DNA of 64,000 nucleotides from Siminovitchia fortis (GTDB lineage Bacteria > Bacillota > Bacilli > Bacillales > Bacillaceae_C), in contig NZ_QYTU02000001.1 of NCBI RefSeq assembly GCF_003605365.2, forward strand, positions 1 to 64,000. Direction: 5' to 3'. Below the pieces are notes generated by a model. That model did not search any database. It saw only the letters and a program-made list of their open reading frames with translations, and was not told the DNA's origin. Positions 18,452 to 27,466 of this stretch are shown in pieces. How positions within the stretch are numbered: position 1 is the stretch's first letter; each line of letters starts with the position of its first letter. Made by a program: the position numbers and the translations under genes.

Positions 18452-18530
18452 CTCAATAAGAAAAGCAGAAGGCGGCCGCCTAGGGGCGACAAGCGCTGCA
18501 GGGCACTTCGGTGAAGGCGTCTTTTGACTT
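18452..18530 (+). repeat. Truncated hairpin repeat, copy A2
   Basis: About 50 bp after A1 a second left end appears (AATAAGAAAAGCAGAAGGCG) followed by GGGGCGACAAGCGCTGCAGGGC. It then loses similarity before a proper right end. The spacer between A1 and A2 resembles that between the two copies at 27.2 kb. Confidence 0.7.
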
Positions 18531-18557
18531 CATAATATTGATCATAATGATGCCCGG

Positions 18558-19172
18558 TCAATGAACCATTTGCTTTTTCCCCTTGACTTTTCCCTCGAGA
18601 GACCGTTTAGCCGCAAACAGAATCCTTCCCGCCGCATGCACCGTTAAAAGGGCTGAAACAGTTAAGGCAAATACATCCAAATATTCATTGGAACCTATCG
18701 TATAAGGAATCTTCCACTTTGATAAGAAGACCGACAGGAACACTTCCCCATGCAAAGACCCGATGACAACGGCGGCATACCGGTATAGAAGGGAGGCGGG
18801 GTACAAAACCCATCCAATCATGAAAAGGCCTCCGGACAGCAAGATTTTCCGGTCAACCAACACCCATACCGGATCATAGAGTTCAAGGAGATAAAATCCG
18901 GCATATCCAAACATAATGATCATAACAGAAAAAAATAAATAAATCTTTTTTAACCACGTTCCTTGATATACAAGCCAATAAGCCGAAAATAATAGAAGAA
19001 AAGAGGAAGCGCCGATATGAAAAGAATAAATTGCAAATGATTTGGTGTGCAATATGATCAGCATCAATGAGACGATTGCAGCAGGGAAACGGAAAGGGTC
19101 ATTTTTATCCAAAATAAATGTCGCGATAATCCAGATCCCCCAAGCCACAAATAAAAATAAAATACCCGGCAT
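18558..19172 (-). CDS. yphA: Multi-pass membrane protein YphA
   Basis: YphA is a hydrophobic protein of unknown function. ATG 19172 (MPGILFLFVAWG) lies behind GGAGGTG and gives 204 residues; the frame to 19196 is an extension. It has about six to seven membrane segments and a basic tail (KRSLEGKVKGKK). Position between ypfD and der matches B. subtilis yphA. No catalytic motif is visible. Confidence 0.8.
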   Translation of the reverse strand: MPGILFLFVAWGIWIIATFILDKNDPFRFPAAIVSLMLIILHTKSFAIYSFHIGASSFLLLFSAYWLVYQGTWLKKIYLFFSVMIIMFGYAGFYLLELYDPVWVLVDRKILLSGGLFMIGWVLYPASLLYRYAAVVIGSLHGEVFLSVFLSKWKIPYTIGSNEYLDVFALTVSALLTVHAAGRILFAAKRSLEGKVKGKKQMVH

Positions 19173-19263
19173 AAAAATCACCTCCATTTTTTCCATTATG
19201 GGAAAGAAAATGAAGGTTTAATCATACAAAAAGCGCAAATCCCGGCGGCAAGCCCCCAGCAAG

Positions 19264-19293
19264 AAAAACAACCTTCCGTCAAAAACGGAAGGC
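19264..19293 (-). terminator. Rho-independent terminator of ypfD
   Basis: CCTTCCGT pairs with ACGGAAGG around a 5-nt loop, followed on the minus strand by TTGTTTTTC. It lies immediately after the ypfD stop. Confidence 0.85.
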
Positions 19294-19301
19294 CGGCATT
19301 A

Positions 19302-20438
19302 TCATTCCTTATTAAAGTCTTTCAATTTATCGCCAATCATATCGCTAAGCTGGAACCCTTTCGTTTCTTCCGGGGCTTCGTATTCCTGCTGTGTATTGTC
19401 CTCTTCAAGCTCCTTCATGCTAAGGGACATGCGCTGCTCCTGTTCGTTCGTATCGAGCACTTTCACCTTAACGGTCTGACCCTCCTGGAGAACTTCATGA
19501 GGCGTTCCGATATGTCTATGGGAGATTTGCGAGATATGGACAAGCCCTTCTACACCAGGAAAGACTTCTACGAATGCGCCAAATGAAACAAGTCTTTTCA
19601 CAGTCCCTTCCAGAACTGCACCCCTTGGGGCTTTTTCGGCAATATCCGTCCATGGGCCGGGAAGTGTTTCTTTGATGGAAAGAGAGATTCTTTCATTGTC
19701 TTTGTCTACAGAGAGGACTTTAACCTCCACCTCGTCACCTTCGCTTACAACATCCGAAGGCTTTTCGACATGATGATGGGCAAGCTGGGAAATATGGACC
19801 AATCCGTCAACTCCGCCGATATCAACGAAAGCGCCGAAATCCGTAATTCTTTGAACGGTCCCTTTCATTGTTTGGCCGACTTCCAATTTTTCAAGAAGGT
19901 CCTTTTTCTCCTTCTCTTTCTCTTCTTCCACAACCGCACGGTGTGAAAGAATCAGGCGATTTTTCTCCTTATCAAGCTCGACAATTTTAAATGAGAGCGT
20001 TTTTCCTTGGTAACCGCTGAAATCCTCAACATAATAGTCTTCCACCAAAGAGGCAGGGACAAATCCCCGAACGCCCAGATCAACAACAAGGCCGCCTTTG
20101 ACCACCTCATTCACTTCTGCCTCGAACACTTCATTATTCTCGAAGCGCTTTTCCAATGTGTCCCATGCATTTTCGGCATCTACTTTCCGTTTGGAAAGAA
20201 CGAGGAGCTCTTCCTCTACCTTTGTAACGATCAAATCAAGTTCATCTCCTTCGGAAACTACATCAGATGCTTTTTCCACATGGAGACTGGAAAGTTCGCT
20301 TATTGGAATTATTCCATTCAGCTTGCTGTTATCAATATCCACAAGCACTTGTTTTTCTTCAATTTTAGTTACTGTTCCTTTTACTTTGTCGCCTTCAGCA
20401 AATGATTCCACTTCAATATTGTTCATATCCTCTGACAC
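19302..20438 (-). CDS. ypfD: S1-domain RNA-binding protein YpfD (RpsA-like)
   Basis: YpfD is the Bacillus homologue of ribosomal protein S1. The 378 residues carry four S1 RNA-binding domains, at about 15-85, 100-168, 185-255 and 272-342. Each has a G-x-V-x-x-I/V start and an HISQ-type end (VHISQLAHHHV, VHISQISHRHI). It has fewer domains than the E. coli protein, as is normal in Bacillaceae. The start is a GTG behind AGGAGG. It lies downstream of cmk and plsC and ends at a terminator. Confidence 0.95.
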   Translation of the reverse strand: MSEDMNNIEVESFAEGDKVKGTVTKIEEKQVLVDIDNSKLNGIIPISELSSLHVEKASDVVSEGDELDLIVTKVEEELLVLSKRKVDAENAWDTLEKRFENNEVFEAEVNEVVKGGLVVDLGVRGFVPASLVEDYYVEDFSGYQGKTLSFKIVELDKEKNRLILSHRAVVEEEKEKEKKDLLEKLEVGQTMKGTVQRITDFGAFVDIGGVDGLVHISQLAHHHVEKPSDVVSEGDEVEVKVLSVDKDNERISLSIKETLPGPWTDIAEKAPRGAVLEGTVKRLVSFGAFVEVFPGVEGLVHISQISHRHIGTPHEVLQEGQTVKVKVLDTNEQEQRMSLSMKELEEDNTQQEYEAPEETKGFQLSDMIGDKLKDFNKE

Positions 20439-20588
20439 TGTTTACTCCTCCTATCCAGCTAATGAAATCGTGCAAGAATTCATTTCTCTTTAGTTCATTT
20501 TGAAAGAAATGAAAAAACCCTCACATTTTTATAAATTCATCTTGTTATAAACTTCTTATAAATAAGGCCCTTTGTCAAGCAATACACG

Positions 20589-21173
20589 TCAGTCCTGATG
20601 AGTGTCAATTATTTTTTTTATTTCGCCCATTATGATCTCTGTGGCATCCTCCACAGAGATTTTTTCTTTTTTTAGCCCGGTAAAATCAATCGGTTTGCCA
20701 TATACGACCTTCAACTTTTTGAAAGGCTTATAAGGGCCTATAATTGCGCACGGGATGATTTCAGCGTCGGACCTTAATGCAAAAAATCCTGCACCGGCAA
20801 GTCCCTTCCCGACTTTCCCGGTTTTGCTGCGTGTCCCTTCGGGAAAAAGGCCCAGAACTTCTCCTTCTTTCAACAGGGACAATCCTTTCCTTAAGGCCCC
20901 CCGGTCGCTCATCCCTCTTTTTACCGGAAAAGCTTTGACATTGGGGAGAATCGATTTAAGGATAGGAACCCTGAACAACTCTTCTTTTGCCATAAAAGAA
21001 ACCGGACGCGGGCAAGTGATGCCGACAACAGGGGGATCGAGATTCGAAATGTGGTTCGTACACAAAAGGACTCCACCGGATTTTGGGAAATTTTCAATCC
21101 CTCTCACTTCGATTCTGTAAAGCGGCCTTAAAATACTGTTTACCACTGTTTTAGAAAATTGATAAAAAGTCAC
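20589..21173 (-). CDS. plsC: 1-Acyl-sn-glycerol-3-phosphate acyltransferase
   Basis: PlsC adds the second acyl chain to lysophosphatidic acid in phospholipid synthesis. The 194 residues contain the catalytic motif NHISNLD (His41, Asp46) and the substrate motif FPEGTRS (110-116). A later hydrophobic IIPCAIIGP follows. The GTG start overlaps the cmk stop (GTGA), implying translational coupling. B. subtilis has no plsC at this site, but many related bacilli place it between cmk and the S1 gene. Confidence 0.93.
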   Translation of the reverse strand: MTFYQFSKTVVNSILRPLYRIEVRGIENFPKSGGVLLCTNHISNLDPPVVGITCPRPVSFMAKEELFRVPILKSILPNVKAFPVKRGMSDRGALRKGLSLLKEGEVLGLFPEGTRSKTGKVGKGLAGAGFFALRSDAEIIPCAIIGPYKPFKKLKVVYGKPIDFTGLKKEKISVEDATEIIMGEIKKIIDTHQD

Positions 21174-21850
21174 GGCCGCTCGATCCTTTCTTTCGCCAAG
21201 GCAATGATACGTGCTGCCACTTCCGCAATAGAAAGTGATGATGTATCGATTTCAACAGCATCATCCGCTTTTCTGAGTGGAGATACTTCCCGTTCGGAAT
21301 CTTTTTTATCGCGGAGTATGATCTCTTCTTTCAATTGTGCCAGATCTGAAGGAAAGCCTTTTTCCAAATTCTCTTTGTGGCGGCGCTCAGCACGGATATC
21401 AACACTTGCCAGCAGAAAAATTTTCAGCTCGGCATGAGGCAATACTTTCGTACCTATATCTCTGCCATCCATTACCACTCCGCCTTTTTTACCCAGCTGC
21501 TGCTGCCGGTAAACCATTTCTTCGCGAATTGACCCATGCGCTGCGATAATGGAAACACTATTAGTCACATTCGAATCTCGAATCTCCTTGGTGACCTCTT
21601 TCCCATCAAGAAAGACCGCCTGGCTGCCGCTTTCCTGCTTCAACTCTATATTGGTGCCTTTAAGTAGCCGGAACAGAGCCTCTTCATCGTGGATATCTGT
21701 CCCTTCCATCAATGCCTTATAGGTGAAGGCCCTGTACATGGCACCCGTATCAATGTATATGTATGAGAGCTTCTCTGCGACTATCTTCGCCACAGTGCTT
21801 TTGCCGGCTGCTGCCGGTCCATCAATGGCTATGCTGATTTTCTTTGTCAA
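21170..21850 (-). CDS. cmk: Cytidylate kinase
   Basis: Cmk phosphorylates CMP and dCMP using ATP. The P-loop is GPAAAGKST near the N-terminus, followed by [10 protein letters not shown] (CMP binding) and [10 protein letters not shown]. The best start is the TTG at 21850 ([10 protein letters not shown]) with AGGTG upstream, giving 226 residues that align with the B. subtilis start; a GTG at 21859 is in frame. The stop overlaps the plsC start. Confidence 0.96.
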   Translation of the reverse strand: MTKKISIAIDGPAAAGKSTVAKIVAEKLSYIYIDTGAMYRAFTYKALMEGTDIHDEEALFRLLKGTNIELKQESGSQAVFLDGKEVTKEIRDSNVTNSVSIIAAHGSIREEMVYRQQQLGKKGGVVMDGRDIGTKVLPHAELKIFLLASVDIRAERRHKENLEKGFPSDLAQLKEEIILRDKKDSEREVSPLRKADDAVEIDTSSLSIAEVAARIIALAKERIERP

Positions 21851-21963
21851 CCTGTTCACCTGCTTGTCTGTTTATGTACCACCACTTATTTTACCATAAA
21901 TGGAAACAGACTATGGCATTGATTTACTTAATCAAACAAAAATGAAGACAGGAAAACTTGCCT

Positions 21964-22137
21964 TCATTGATCGTCAAACACATCCAGCTTTTTTTCTTCC
22001 ATGTCTGCACCCACCCCTTCGTACAAATAAATTTTATTCAAACTTTTAATAAGCGGGGTCCGGGTTAAAAAACCTTGTACGATAATAAGGATCAAAAGGT
22101 GGAAGACGATAATCTTATAAAGGATTCTTTCAAACAT
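21964..22137 (-). CDS. ypfB: DUF5359 small protein YpfB
   Basis: This 57-residue ORF starts MFERILYKIIVFH behind GAGGA. It has one hydrophobic segment (about residues 8-24) followed by LTRTPLIKSLNKIYLYEGV and an acidic tail. The motif LTRT...LNK-YxYEGV matches B. subtilis YpfB (DUF5359), which occupies the same site between ypfA and cmk. Function is unknown. Confidence 0.85.
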   Translation of the reverse strand: MFERILYKIIVFHLLILIIVQGFLTRTPLIKSLNKIYLYEGVGADMEEKKLDVFDDQ

Positions 22138-22182
22138 ATTCTCGTTCCTCGTTTTTTCTTAGTATGTGAAAAAACGGGAAAT

Positions 22183-22845
22183 TTATTCCTGTTTACCTAT
22201 CAAGCCTTTCTTACGGTCGGAAAGCTGTTTTTCAAAACAAAAGCGGGTGAGCAGCCGCTGATCGGCGAGGGATGGCTCTATATATTTAAGAGACATGAGA
22301 CTCAGCCTGTTTTTTGAGAATATTCGAATTACTTCACATAAAAAAGTTAATTGGAGCTGTTCCCCGGATCCCATCTGGATTGACAGTTCAACAGTGCCGG
22401 ATTCAGCTGGCCGAATTTTGACACCGGGAGGCAAAATGGCTGCGCATCCCCCTGCACTGATGTCACTTGTTAACGTTGTGAATTTTTGGCCTGAATCGGG
22501 AAAGTCAAACACGGCATGAACTGCCGCATTCACCCTGACATATTCACGGCGCTGGATTTTATTGAAAAATTTTTCTTCAGGCAAAATTAATTCAACCAAT
22601 GGAACAGTGCTTTTTTGTACGCCTATGACTTCCGACTCAAATGAATACGCATTGGAACTGTCACCAACAAAATTAACCAAGACCTTAGTCCCGGAAGGCA
22701 AAAATGCAGGCTTGCTATCCGCGACACTTAGAGGATAATAAATGCACAGCTTCTCTTCAAACAAATCAGCCACTTTACTCTTGTATTTTTTCACAATCCC
22801 GTTATTGTCTGTCTCAATAGTCAAATCCATTCCAATTGACAACAT
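22183..22845 (-). CDS. ypfA: Cyclic-di-GMP-binding PilZ protein YpfA
   Basis: YpfA (also DgrA/MotI) is a flagellar clutch that binds cyclic-di-GMP and stops the motor. The 220 residues contain an N-terminal YcgR-like domain and a PilZ domain. The PilZ signature is present: RRxxxR-type RREYVR (Arg100, Arg104) and DISAGG (Asp128 to Gly133). ATG 22845 (MLSIGMDL) behind AGGAAG fits the family start; ATG 22851 is possible. The ypeB terminator separates it from ypeB upstream. Confidence 0.92.
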   Translation of the reverse strand: MLSIGMDLTIETDNNGIVKKYKSKVADLFEEKLCIYYPLSVADSKPAFLPSGTKVLVNFVGDSSNAYSFESEVIGVQKSTVPLVELILPEEKFFNKIQRREYVRVNAAVHAVFDFPDSGQKFTTLTSDISAGGCAAILPPGVKIRPAESGTVELSIQMGSGEQLQLTFLCEVIRIFSKNRLSLMSLKYIEPSLADQRLLTRFCFEKQLSDRKKGLIGKQE

Positions 22846-22907
22846 AATCATACACTTCCTGTTCATTCCAATGATTATATTATACATGATTTGTGAGCGT
22901 TTTCCAC

Positions 22908-22941
22908 TAAAAAAAGCAGCCTGGCCAGGCTGCTTTTTTTA
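22908..22941 (-). terminator. Rho-independent terminator of sleB-ypeB
   Basis: AAAAAGCAGCCTGG is self-complementary with CCAGGCTGCTTTTT, and a T tract follows. It overlaps the end of ypeB and isolates it from ypfA. Confidence 0.9.
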
Positions 22942-24288
22942 TAATACATCTTCATAAACGGGTTCCGCATTTTTCAATTTATCAACTTTTTCCTCGACCC
23001 CATTTTCAGCATTGATATACATACGGTATGTGTCATGATCCATTGTACCCATAAATTCATAACAAAGTACTTCATTGCCAAGGTTATTTACAATGACAGC
23101 TTTCCTGTTTTCCAGAACCTTAAGATCAGGGTTTAACTTTGCCTGTGCTTCCTCCAAAGTGAGATCCGGTTCCGGGAGTTTTCTTTTCTTGCTTCCTTTC
23201 AAATAGTCATCCGCAGCAAATCCGATGATTTGCCCATTGTCAAGGGCTACTTTCACTTTGATCGACTCCGGATAAATCCTGACTCCGTCCTGGTTCGTTA
23301 CGTATGTAAACAACCCGACGGAATCATACTGTATACTTTCTGACATTTCGAGATCCTTGTAATCATGCCTTTTTAGAAAATCATCAGCTTTGTTCATAGC
23401 CTCATTCAAGCTGATTTGCTGGTTAGACACTTCCCTCGTATCAATGAACCAGATCGGATAACCACCTTTTTTTGTTACATCCATCGTAGCTTCATGCCCC
23501 CTGTCGTTGGCAAGCACGACATTGTAAAATCCAAAAGAAGATCCTTTCCTGTTTTCAGTGACTTCCACCTTTTTCGGCTGGTTAATCCCGCTGTATTTTT
23601 TGGCCAGTGCAATCGCATCATTTTTTGATATCTTTTCCCCTTTTAAATCCTCATAGTTTTCATCACGCTTTTGAAAGCTTACGACTGATGGATTTTGAAG
23701 GTTTTTTTCATCATAGCCCTTTGCATGCTTTTCCACCGTTTTAAACCCGTCAATAATGGTATTATCGGCCGTTTCCTTTCCCGAGGCCAGCGCGAGTTCA
23801 ACATCCATCCAACGAAGATTGTTTTTTAAAGTGAGGTGCTGGACTTTTCTGAGCTCATCCTTTATCTTTCCGCTTTGCTTGTATAAATTTTTCAAAGTCT
23901 TTTGCTCATCTTTTGACAATGGTTCATCATCCAAATTCCGGACAGCTGTCCTGTAACTGAACGTACCGATATTTGACAGGAATTCCTCCGTCTTATTAAA
24001 AGGCAGCAGAGTAAGGGGAAGCTGCCCAACCTGGCTTCGGGCATCAGAGGAGATCCGCCATACATCCGCCAGAGCGGGAGATAAAGATTTGCTTGAATTC
24101 ATTGCAATTGTCCCGCCAAGCTTTTCGTGCAGCAAATCCATCTGATAGCTCAAATCATGGAATGCCCTCTGGTAATTGTTTTCGGCGTTAATCAATATCG
24201 TATTTTTATCCTGATGCTCCTGGTAGCCCCAGACCCCTGCCCCGACTACAGCGACCGTTAATATGACAATTAATATGTTTCTGATCAT
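22939..24288 (-). CDS. ypeB: Germination protein YpeB
   Basis: YpeB is needed to place and stabilise the cortex-lytic enzyme SleB in the spore. The 449 residues have an N-terminal membrane anchor (about residues 4-21), a helical N-terminal domain and C-terminal PepSY-type domains, with repeats such as EAMNKADDFLKRH and DLTLEEAQAKL. It directly follows sleB by 16 nt behind GGAGGTG, the conserved two-gene operon. Expression should come from the sigma-G promoter before sleB. Confidence 0.97.
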   Translation of the reverse strand: MIRNILIVILTVAVVGAGVWGYQEHQDKNTILINAENNYQRAFHDLSYQMDLLHEKLGGTIAMNSSKSLSPALADVWRISSDARSQVGQLPLTLLPFNKTEEFLSNIGTFSYRTAVRNLDDEPLSKDEQKTLKNLYKQSGKIKDELRKVQHLTLKNNLRWMDVELALASGKETADNTIIDGFKTVEKHAKGYDEKNLQNPSVVSFQKRDENYEDLKGEKISKNDAIALAKKYSGINQPKKVEVTENRKGSSFGFYNVVLANDRGHEATMDVTKKGGYPIWFIDTREVSNQQISLNEAMNKADDFLKRHDYKDLEMSESIQYDSVGLFTYVTNQDGVRIYPESIKVKVALDNGQIIGFAADDYLKGSKKRKLPEPDLTLEEAQAKLNPDLKVLENRKAVIVNNLGNEVLCYEFMGTMDHDTYRMYINAENGVEEKVDKLKNAEPVYEDVL

Positions 24289-24304
24289 AGCTTTTTCACC
24301 TCCG

Positions 24305-25090
24305 TCAACTGCAGAATATATGTTTACCGATTTTCTTTATTTGCGGCCTGGACCAAATCCATGCACTTGTGGCCGTATCTGGATTGAAGTAGTAAAGCGC
24401 GTTGCCCGACGGGTCCCAGCCATTGATCGCATCCAAAACGGCTTTTTTGGAAGTTTCGTTGGGTTCCAGCCAAATTTGTCCATCAGCGACAGCGGTAAAA
24501 GCACCCGGTTCGAAGATGACCCCAGAGACCGTATTCGGAAAAGAAGGGCTGTTCACTCTATTTAAAATGACCGCGGCTACAGCAACCTGGCCCTCATATG
24601 ATTCTCCCCGCGCTTCACCATGTACGGCATTCGCCATGAGCTGGATGTCATTTTGCGAGAAGCCTGCGGGCGTATTGACTGCCGTTGGCTTTGAAGCGGC
24701 ACCTCCGCCTTGCTTACCCTTTCCACCATAATAGGTGAAGTTTTTTCCCTTATTTACTTGTCCTTTCACGTATTGTTTATCATATTTGGATGCTTTGACC
24801 AATTTTGCTTTTGTACTTTCTCCGGCAAGGCCGTCCACTTTAAGGCCAAAATTGTTTTGGAAATTTCTTAGTGCCCAGTACGTACCCCACCCGAAAACAC
24901 CGTCTATTTTTCCATGATAATACCCAAGATATTGAAGCCTGGCCTGGAGTTCGATCACATCGTCCCCAACTGCACCTTTTTGTATGACTTGGTTGGTGAA
25001 CGCCTCTGTTTTTACCCCCGGGGAGGCAGTTATTGCGATGGAACACAATAAAACAACAATCACCATTTTGCTCCATGTGGCATACTTCAT
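24305..25090 (-). CDS. sleB: Spore cortex-lytic enzyme SleB
   Basis: SleB is a lytic transglycosylase that degrades cortex peptidoglycan during germination. The frame opens at 25261, but ATG 25090 behind GGAGGG gives 261 residues with a proper signal peptide. An N-terminal peptidoglycan-binding domain (GDDVIELQARLQYLGYY...DGLAGESTKAKL) is followed by a catalytic SleB/CwlJ domain (MANAVHGEARGESYEGQVAVAAVILNRV-type region). The catalytic Glu lies in HGEARGE, and the end is IGKHIFC. A sigma-G-like promoter lies upstream. Confidence 0.97.
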   Translation of the reverse strand: MKYATWSKMVIVVLLCSIAITASPGVKTEAFTNQVIQKGAVGDDVIELQARLQYLGYYHGKIDGVFGWGTYWALRNFQNNFGLKVDGLAGESTKAKLVKASKYDKQYVKGQVNKGKNFTYYGGKGKQGGGAASKPTAVNTPAGFSQNDIQLMANAVHGEARGESYEGQVAVAAVILNRVNSPSFPNTVSGVIFEPGAFTAVADGQIWLEPNETSKKAVLDAINGWDPSGNALYYFNPDTATSAWIWSRPQIKKIGKHIFCS

Positions 25091-25122
25091 GCTGTAACCC
25101 TCCAAATGAATTTTCATGCCTA

Positions 25123-25152
25123 TAGTATTTGAATTTGAAGCCTTATTATTCA
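25123..25152 (-). promoter_or_regulatory. Predicted sigma-G promoter of sleB-ypeB
   Basis: On the minus strand TGAATA (25147-25152) and AATACTA (25123-25129) are separated by exactly 17 nt. This matches the sigma-G pattern TGAATA-N17-CATACTA at all but one base. sleB is known to be forespore-specific. Confidence 0.78.
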
Positions 25153-25249
25153 ATTTTGATTCATAAGATAAACCCGACTTTCCAGCCAAGTAAAAGCAGG
25201 TACGGGAAGCGGCGTTGGGATAAAGGTGCCATTCCCCTTCGGTTCCAAA

Positions 25250-25290
25250 ATAAAAACGCATCCGCCTTGATTAGACAGATGCGTTTTTTT
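25250..25290 (-). terminator. Rho-independent terminator of prsW
   Basis: AAAACGCATC and GATGCGTTTT pair, followed by a minus-strand T tract. The stem begins inside the last codons of prsW. Confidence 0.85.
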
Positions 25291-25960
25291 CCTGTATTTT
25301 TCTGCCGTAAAACTTTTTTGTCAGCAGATGGGCATGTTTGACTTTGCGCAAACCGAGCCACCATAAAAACAGCATGAACGGGAGAATAAAATAAAGCCAA
25401 TTTTTCTCGGAAAATAAAATAAAATCATATAGTCCATGTAATACGAAGGGCACAAAAAAGGAATAGAAAAGCCATCGTTTTTGGGATTTGTCCGTTTGGA
25501 ATTTGGCCTTTCCCAAATAATAGCCCATGATAACGCCAAATAGGGCGTGGCTTGATACAGGCAATAATGCGCGTCCGAGTGCAAAGCCCACCCCATTTGC
25601 AGCCAGGTACAAAATATTTTCGATCGTTGCAAATCCAAGGGAGATGCTTGCCCCATATACGATTCCGTCAAAAGGTTCATCAAACTCGGCATGCTGATAA
25701 ATGGCAAAGAAAAGCACAAACCATTTAAAGAACTCTTCGAATAATGCAGCGGATAAAAACGCCGACAGAAGACTTCCCTGAATAATCTCTTCCGCAGACA
25801 TGATATATTGTACAAACATAATTGGAAAAGTAATGACAGCACCCATTAAAAATGTCTTGAATACCGTCAAAATAGGCTCCTGTCCAAATTGATCCCTTAA
25901 ATAAAAATAGCTTAACAAAGCTAACCCCGGGGCAACACCAGCTGAAACGACCACCAGCAT
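25271..25960 (-). CDS. prsW: Site-1 membrane protease PrsW
   Basis: PrsW (YpdC) makes the first cut in the anti-sigma factor RsiW, releasing sigma-W on envelope stress. The 229 residues are largely membrane-embedded. The catalytic residues of the family are present: Glu75-Glu76 (FEEFFKW) and His175 (VLHGLYDF). A third motif, GFATIENILY, is also conserved. It lies between sleB and the divergent ansA. Confidence 0.96.
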   Translation of the reverse strand: MLVVVSAGVAPGLALLSYFYLRDQFGQEPILTVFKTFLMGAVITFPIMFVQYIMSAEEIIQGSLLSAFLSAALFEEFFKWFVLFFAIYQHAEFDEPFDGIVYGASISLGFATIENILYLAANGVGFALGRALLPVSSHALFGVIMGYYLGKAKFQTDKSQKRWLFYSFFVPFVLHGLYDFILFSEKNWLYFILPFMLFLWWLGLRKVKHAHLLTKKFYGRKIQEKNASV

Positions 25961-26055
25961 ACACAGCCCTCTTTCTTTTTCATTTCTTCCATCGTATCAT
26001 GGAAGATAGAGTTTGAACATGCAAAATTGCAGTAATTAGCGCGGGAGTTGAGAAA

Positions 26056-27030
26056 ATGAAACATATACTTGTCATCCATACAGGCGGGACCATCTCAATG
26101 GAAACAGACGCCGAAAATAACACAGTAAATATTGGCGATGTCAATCCATTGACAAGGGCAACGGAAGACCTTCGCAAGCTTGCCCGCCTCAGCGTAATGG
26201 AGCCGCTGCATAAACCATCCCCACATATAACGATAAACGATATGCTGGAAATCAAGCACTTGATCGAGTCGGAATGTTCAAGAAGGGATATTGACGGAGT
26301 CGTGATTACTCATGGAACAGATACGATGGAAGAAACGGCTTTTTTTCTTGACCTGACCCTTGAAACCGACGTGCCGGTCATTATGACTGGTGCCATGAGG
26401 TCCAGCAATGAACCCGGATCAGATGGATTATATAATTTTATGGCGGCTATTCGTACAGCTGTCCATCATGCATCCGCGGGAAAAGGTTTGCTGGTCGTTT
26501 TCAATGATGAGATACATACTGCCAGGGAAGTGACAAAAGTTCACACATCAAACGCTGCAGCCTTCCAAAGTGCGATAGCCGGTCCGATTGGAACAATAAC
26601 GAATAACGCTGTCAGTTTCCATTATGATCCCTTGCCGCAGCTTAAAATAAAAGTAAAAGAAATCACAAAGCGCGTCGGGTTGATTAAGGCATACGCGGGA
26701 ATGGATGCCGCCCTTTTAAATGCTTTATGTGAATGGAAATACGACGGAGTCGTGATAGAAGCGCTGGGTCAGGGAAACCTGCCCCCTGATGCTGTCGATG
26801 GGGTTGTCAGACTGCTCTCCAATGGAATCCCGGTAGTGCTTGTTTCAAGGTGTCCGAAGGGAACTGTACAGGATACTTATAGTTACCCGGGCGGCGGCAG
26901 ACAATTAAAGGAACTTGGTGTGATTTTTTGCGAAGGGCTGAACGGGCAAAAAGCACGGCTGAAACTGCTTGCAGCGCTAATGCAAACGGATAAAATAGAA
27001 ATACTGAAGGATAAGTATTTTTCCGCCTGA
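26056..27030 (+). CDS. ansA: L-asparaginase (type I-like)
   Basis: This enzyme hydrolyses asparagine to aspartate and ammonia. Two catalytic threonine motifs are present: HTGGTIS with Thr12, and HGTDTMEE with Thr88-Asp89. There is no signal peptide, so it is cytoplasmic. It also has the family sequence GAMRSSNEPGSDG. It is one of few plus-strand genes, divergent from prsW across about 95 nt. That gap contains the inverted repeat CTTCCAT/ATGGAAG (25986-26005). The gene runs into repeat copy B1. The paralogue class cannot be settled from sequence alone. Confidence 0.93.
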   Translation: MKHILVIHTGGTISMETDAENNTVNIGDVNPLTRATEDLRKLARLSVMEPLHKPSPHITINDMLEIKHLIESECSRRDIDGVVITHGTDTMEETAFFLDLTLETDVPVIMTGAMRSSNEPGSDGLYNFMAAIRTAVHHASAGKGLLVVFNDEIHTAREVTKVHTSNAAAFQSAIAGPIGTITNNAVSFHYDPLPQLKIKVKEITKRVGLIKAYAGMDAALLNALCEWKYDGVVIEALGQGNLPPDAVDGVVRLLSNGIPVVLVSRCPKGTVQDTYSYPGGGRQLKELGVIFCEGLNGQKARLKLLAALMQTDKIEILKDKYFSA

Positions 27031-27042
27031 TTATCCGCCTTC

Positions 27043-27196
27043 ATTAAGAAAAGCGCAAGCGCCTTGCCCATCGACGTACAGACTGGAGTGCCTCCGACGA
27101 GATAAAGGAAACACGGCGAGGAACGAGCCGATGTTGACTTATCGTAGGAGGAGGTGCGAAGTCTGCTAGTCGATAGGCGCTGGAGCTAGACAACAA
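27043..27196 (+). repeat. Long intergenic hairpin repeat, copy B1 (type 1)
   Basis: It is nearly identical to copy A1 over its full length, from AAGAAAAGCGCAAGCGCC to GGCGCTGGAGCTAGACAA. It starts right after the ansA stop, in the convergent gap between ansA and ypdA. Confidence 0.93.
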
Positions 27197-27247
27197 AAGG
27201 CTTTGTTCAAAATTTTAAAGCTAAAACATCTTATGCTTTCTTACACA

Positions 27248-27370
27248 GTAAGAAAAAGCGCAAGGCGCCCGTCTATCGGCGCAGAGCTAGACTACGCTTG
27301 CGAAGGCGTAGTTTGCCTCCATCAGCGCTTGGCTTAATCCTTGCGCCGATGGCTCCTGAAGCTGGACATT
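27248..27370 (+). repeat. Hairpin repeat, copy B2 (type 2)
   Basis: This shorter relative begins AAGAAAAAGCGCAAGGCGCC and ends GGCTCCTGAAGCTGGACATTA. It contains an internal hairpin ACTACGC/GCGTAGT. It shares both its ends and its downstream flank with copy C at 30.6 kb. The 50-bp spacer from B1 resembles the A1-A2 spacer. Confidence 0.85.
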
Positions 27371-27430
27371 ACGTTAATCTTGTTTGAAGAGAAAATTCGG
27401 TAAAATTTTATGCTTTCTTACTCTTTGAAC

Positions 27431-27466
27431 AAAAAGCATCCCGGTCAATTGAATGGCCGGGATGCA
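27431..27466 (-). terminator. Rho-independent terminator of ypdA
   Basis: GCATCCCGG pairs with CCGGGATGC and is followed on the minus strand by TTTTTG. The stem-loop includes the ypdA stop codon. Confidence 0.85.
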
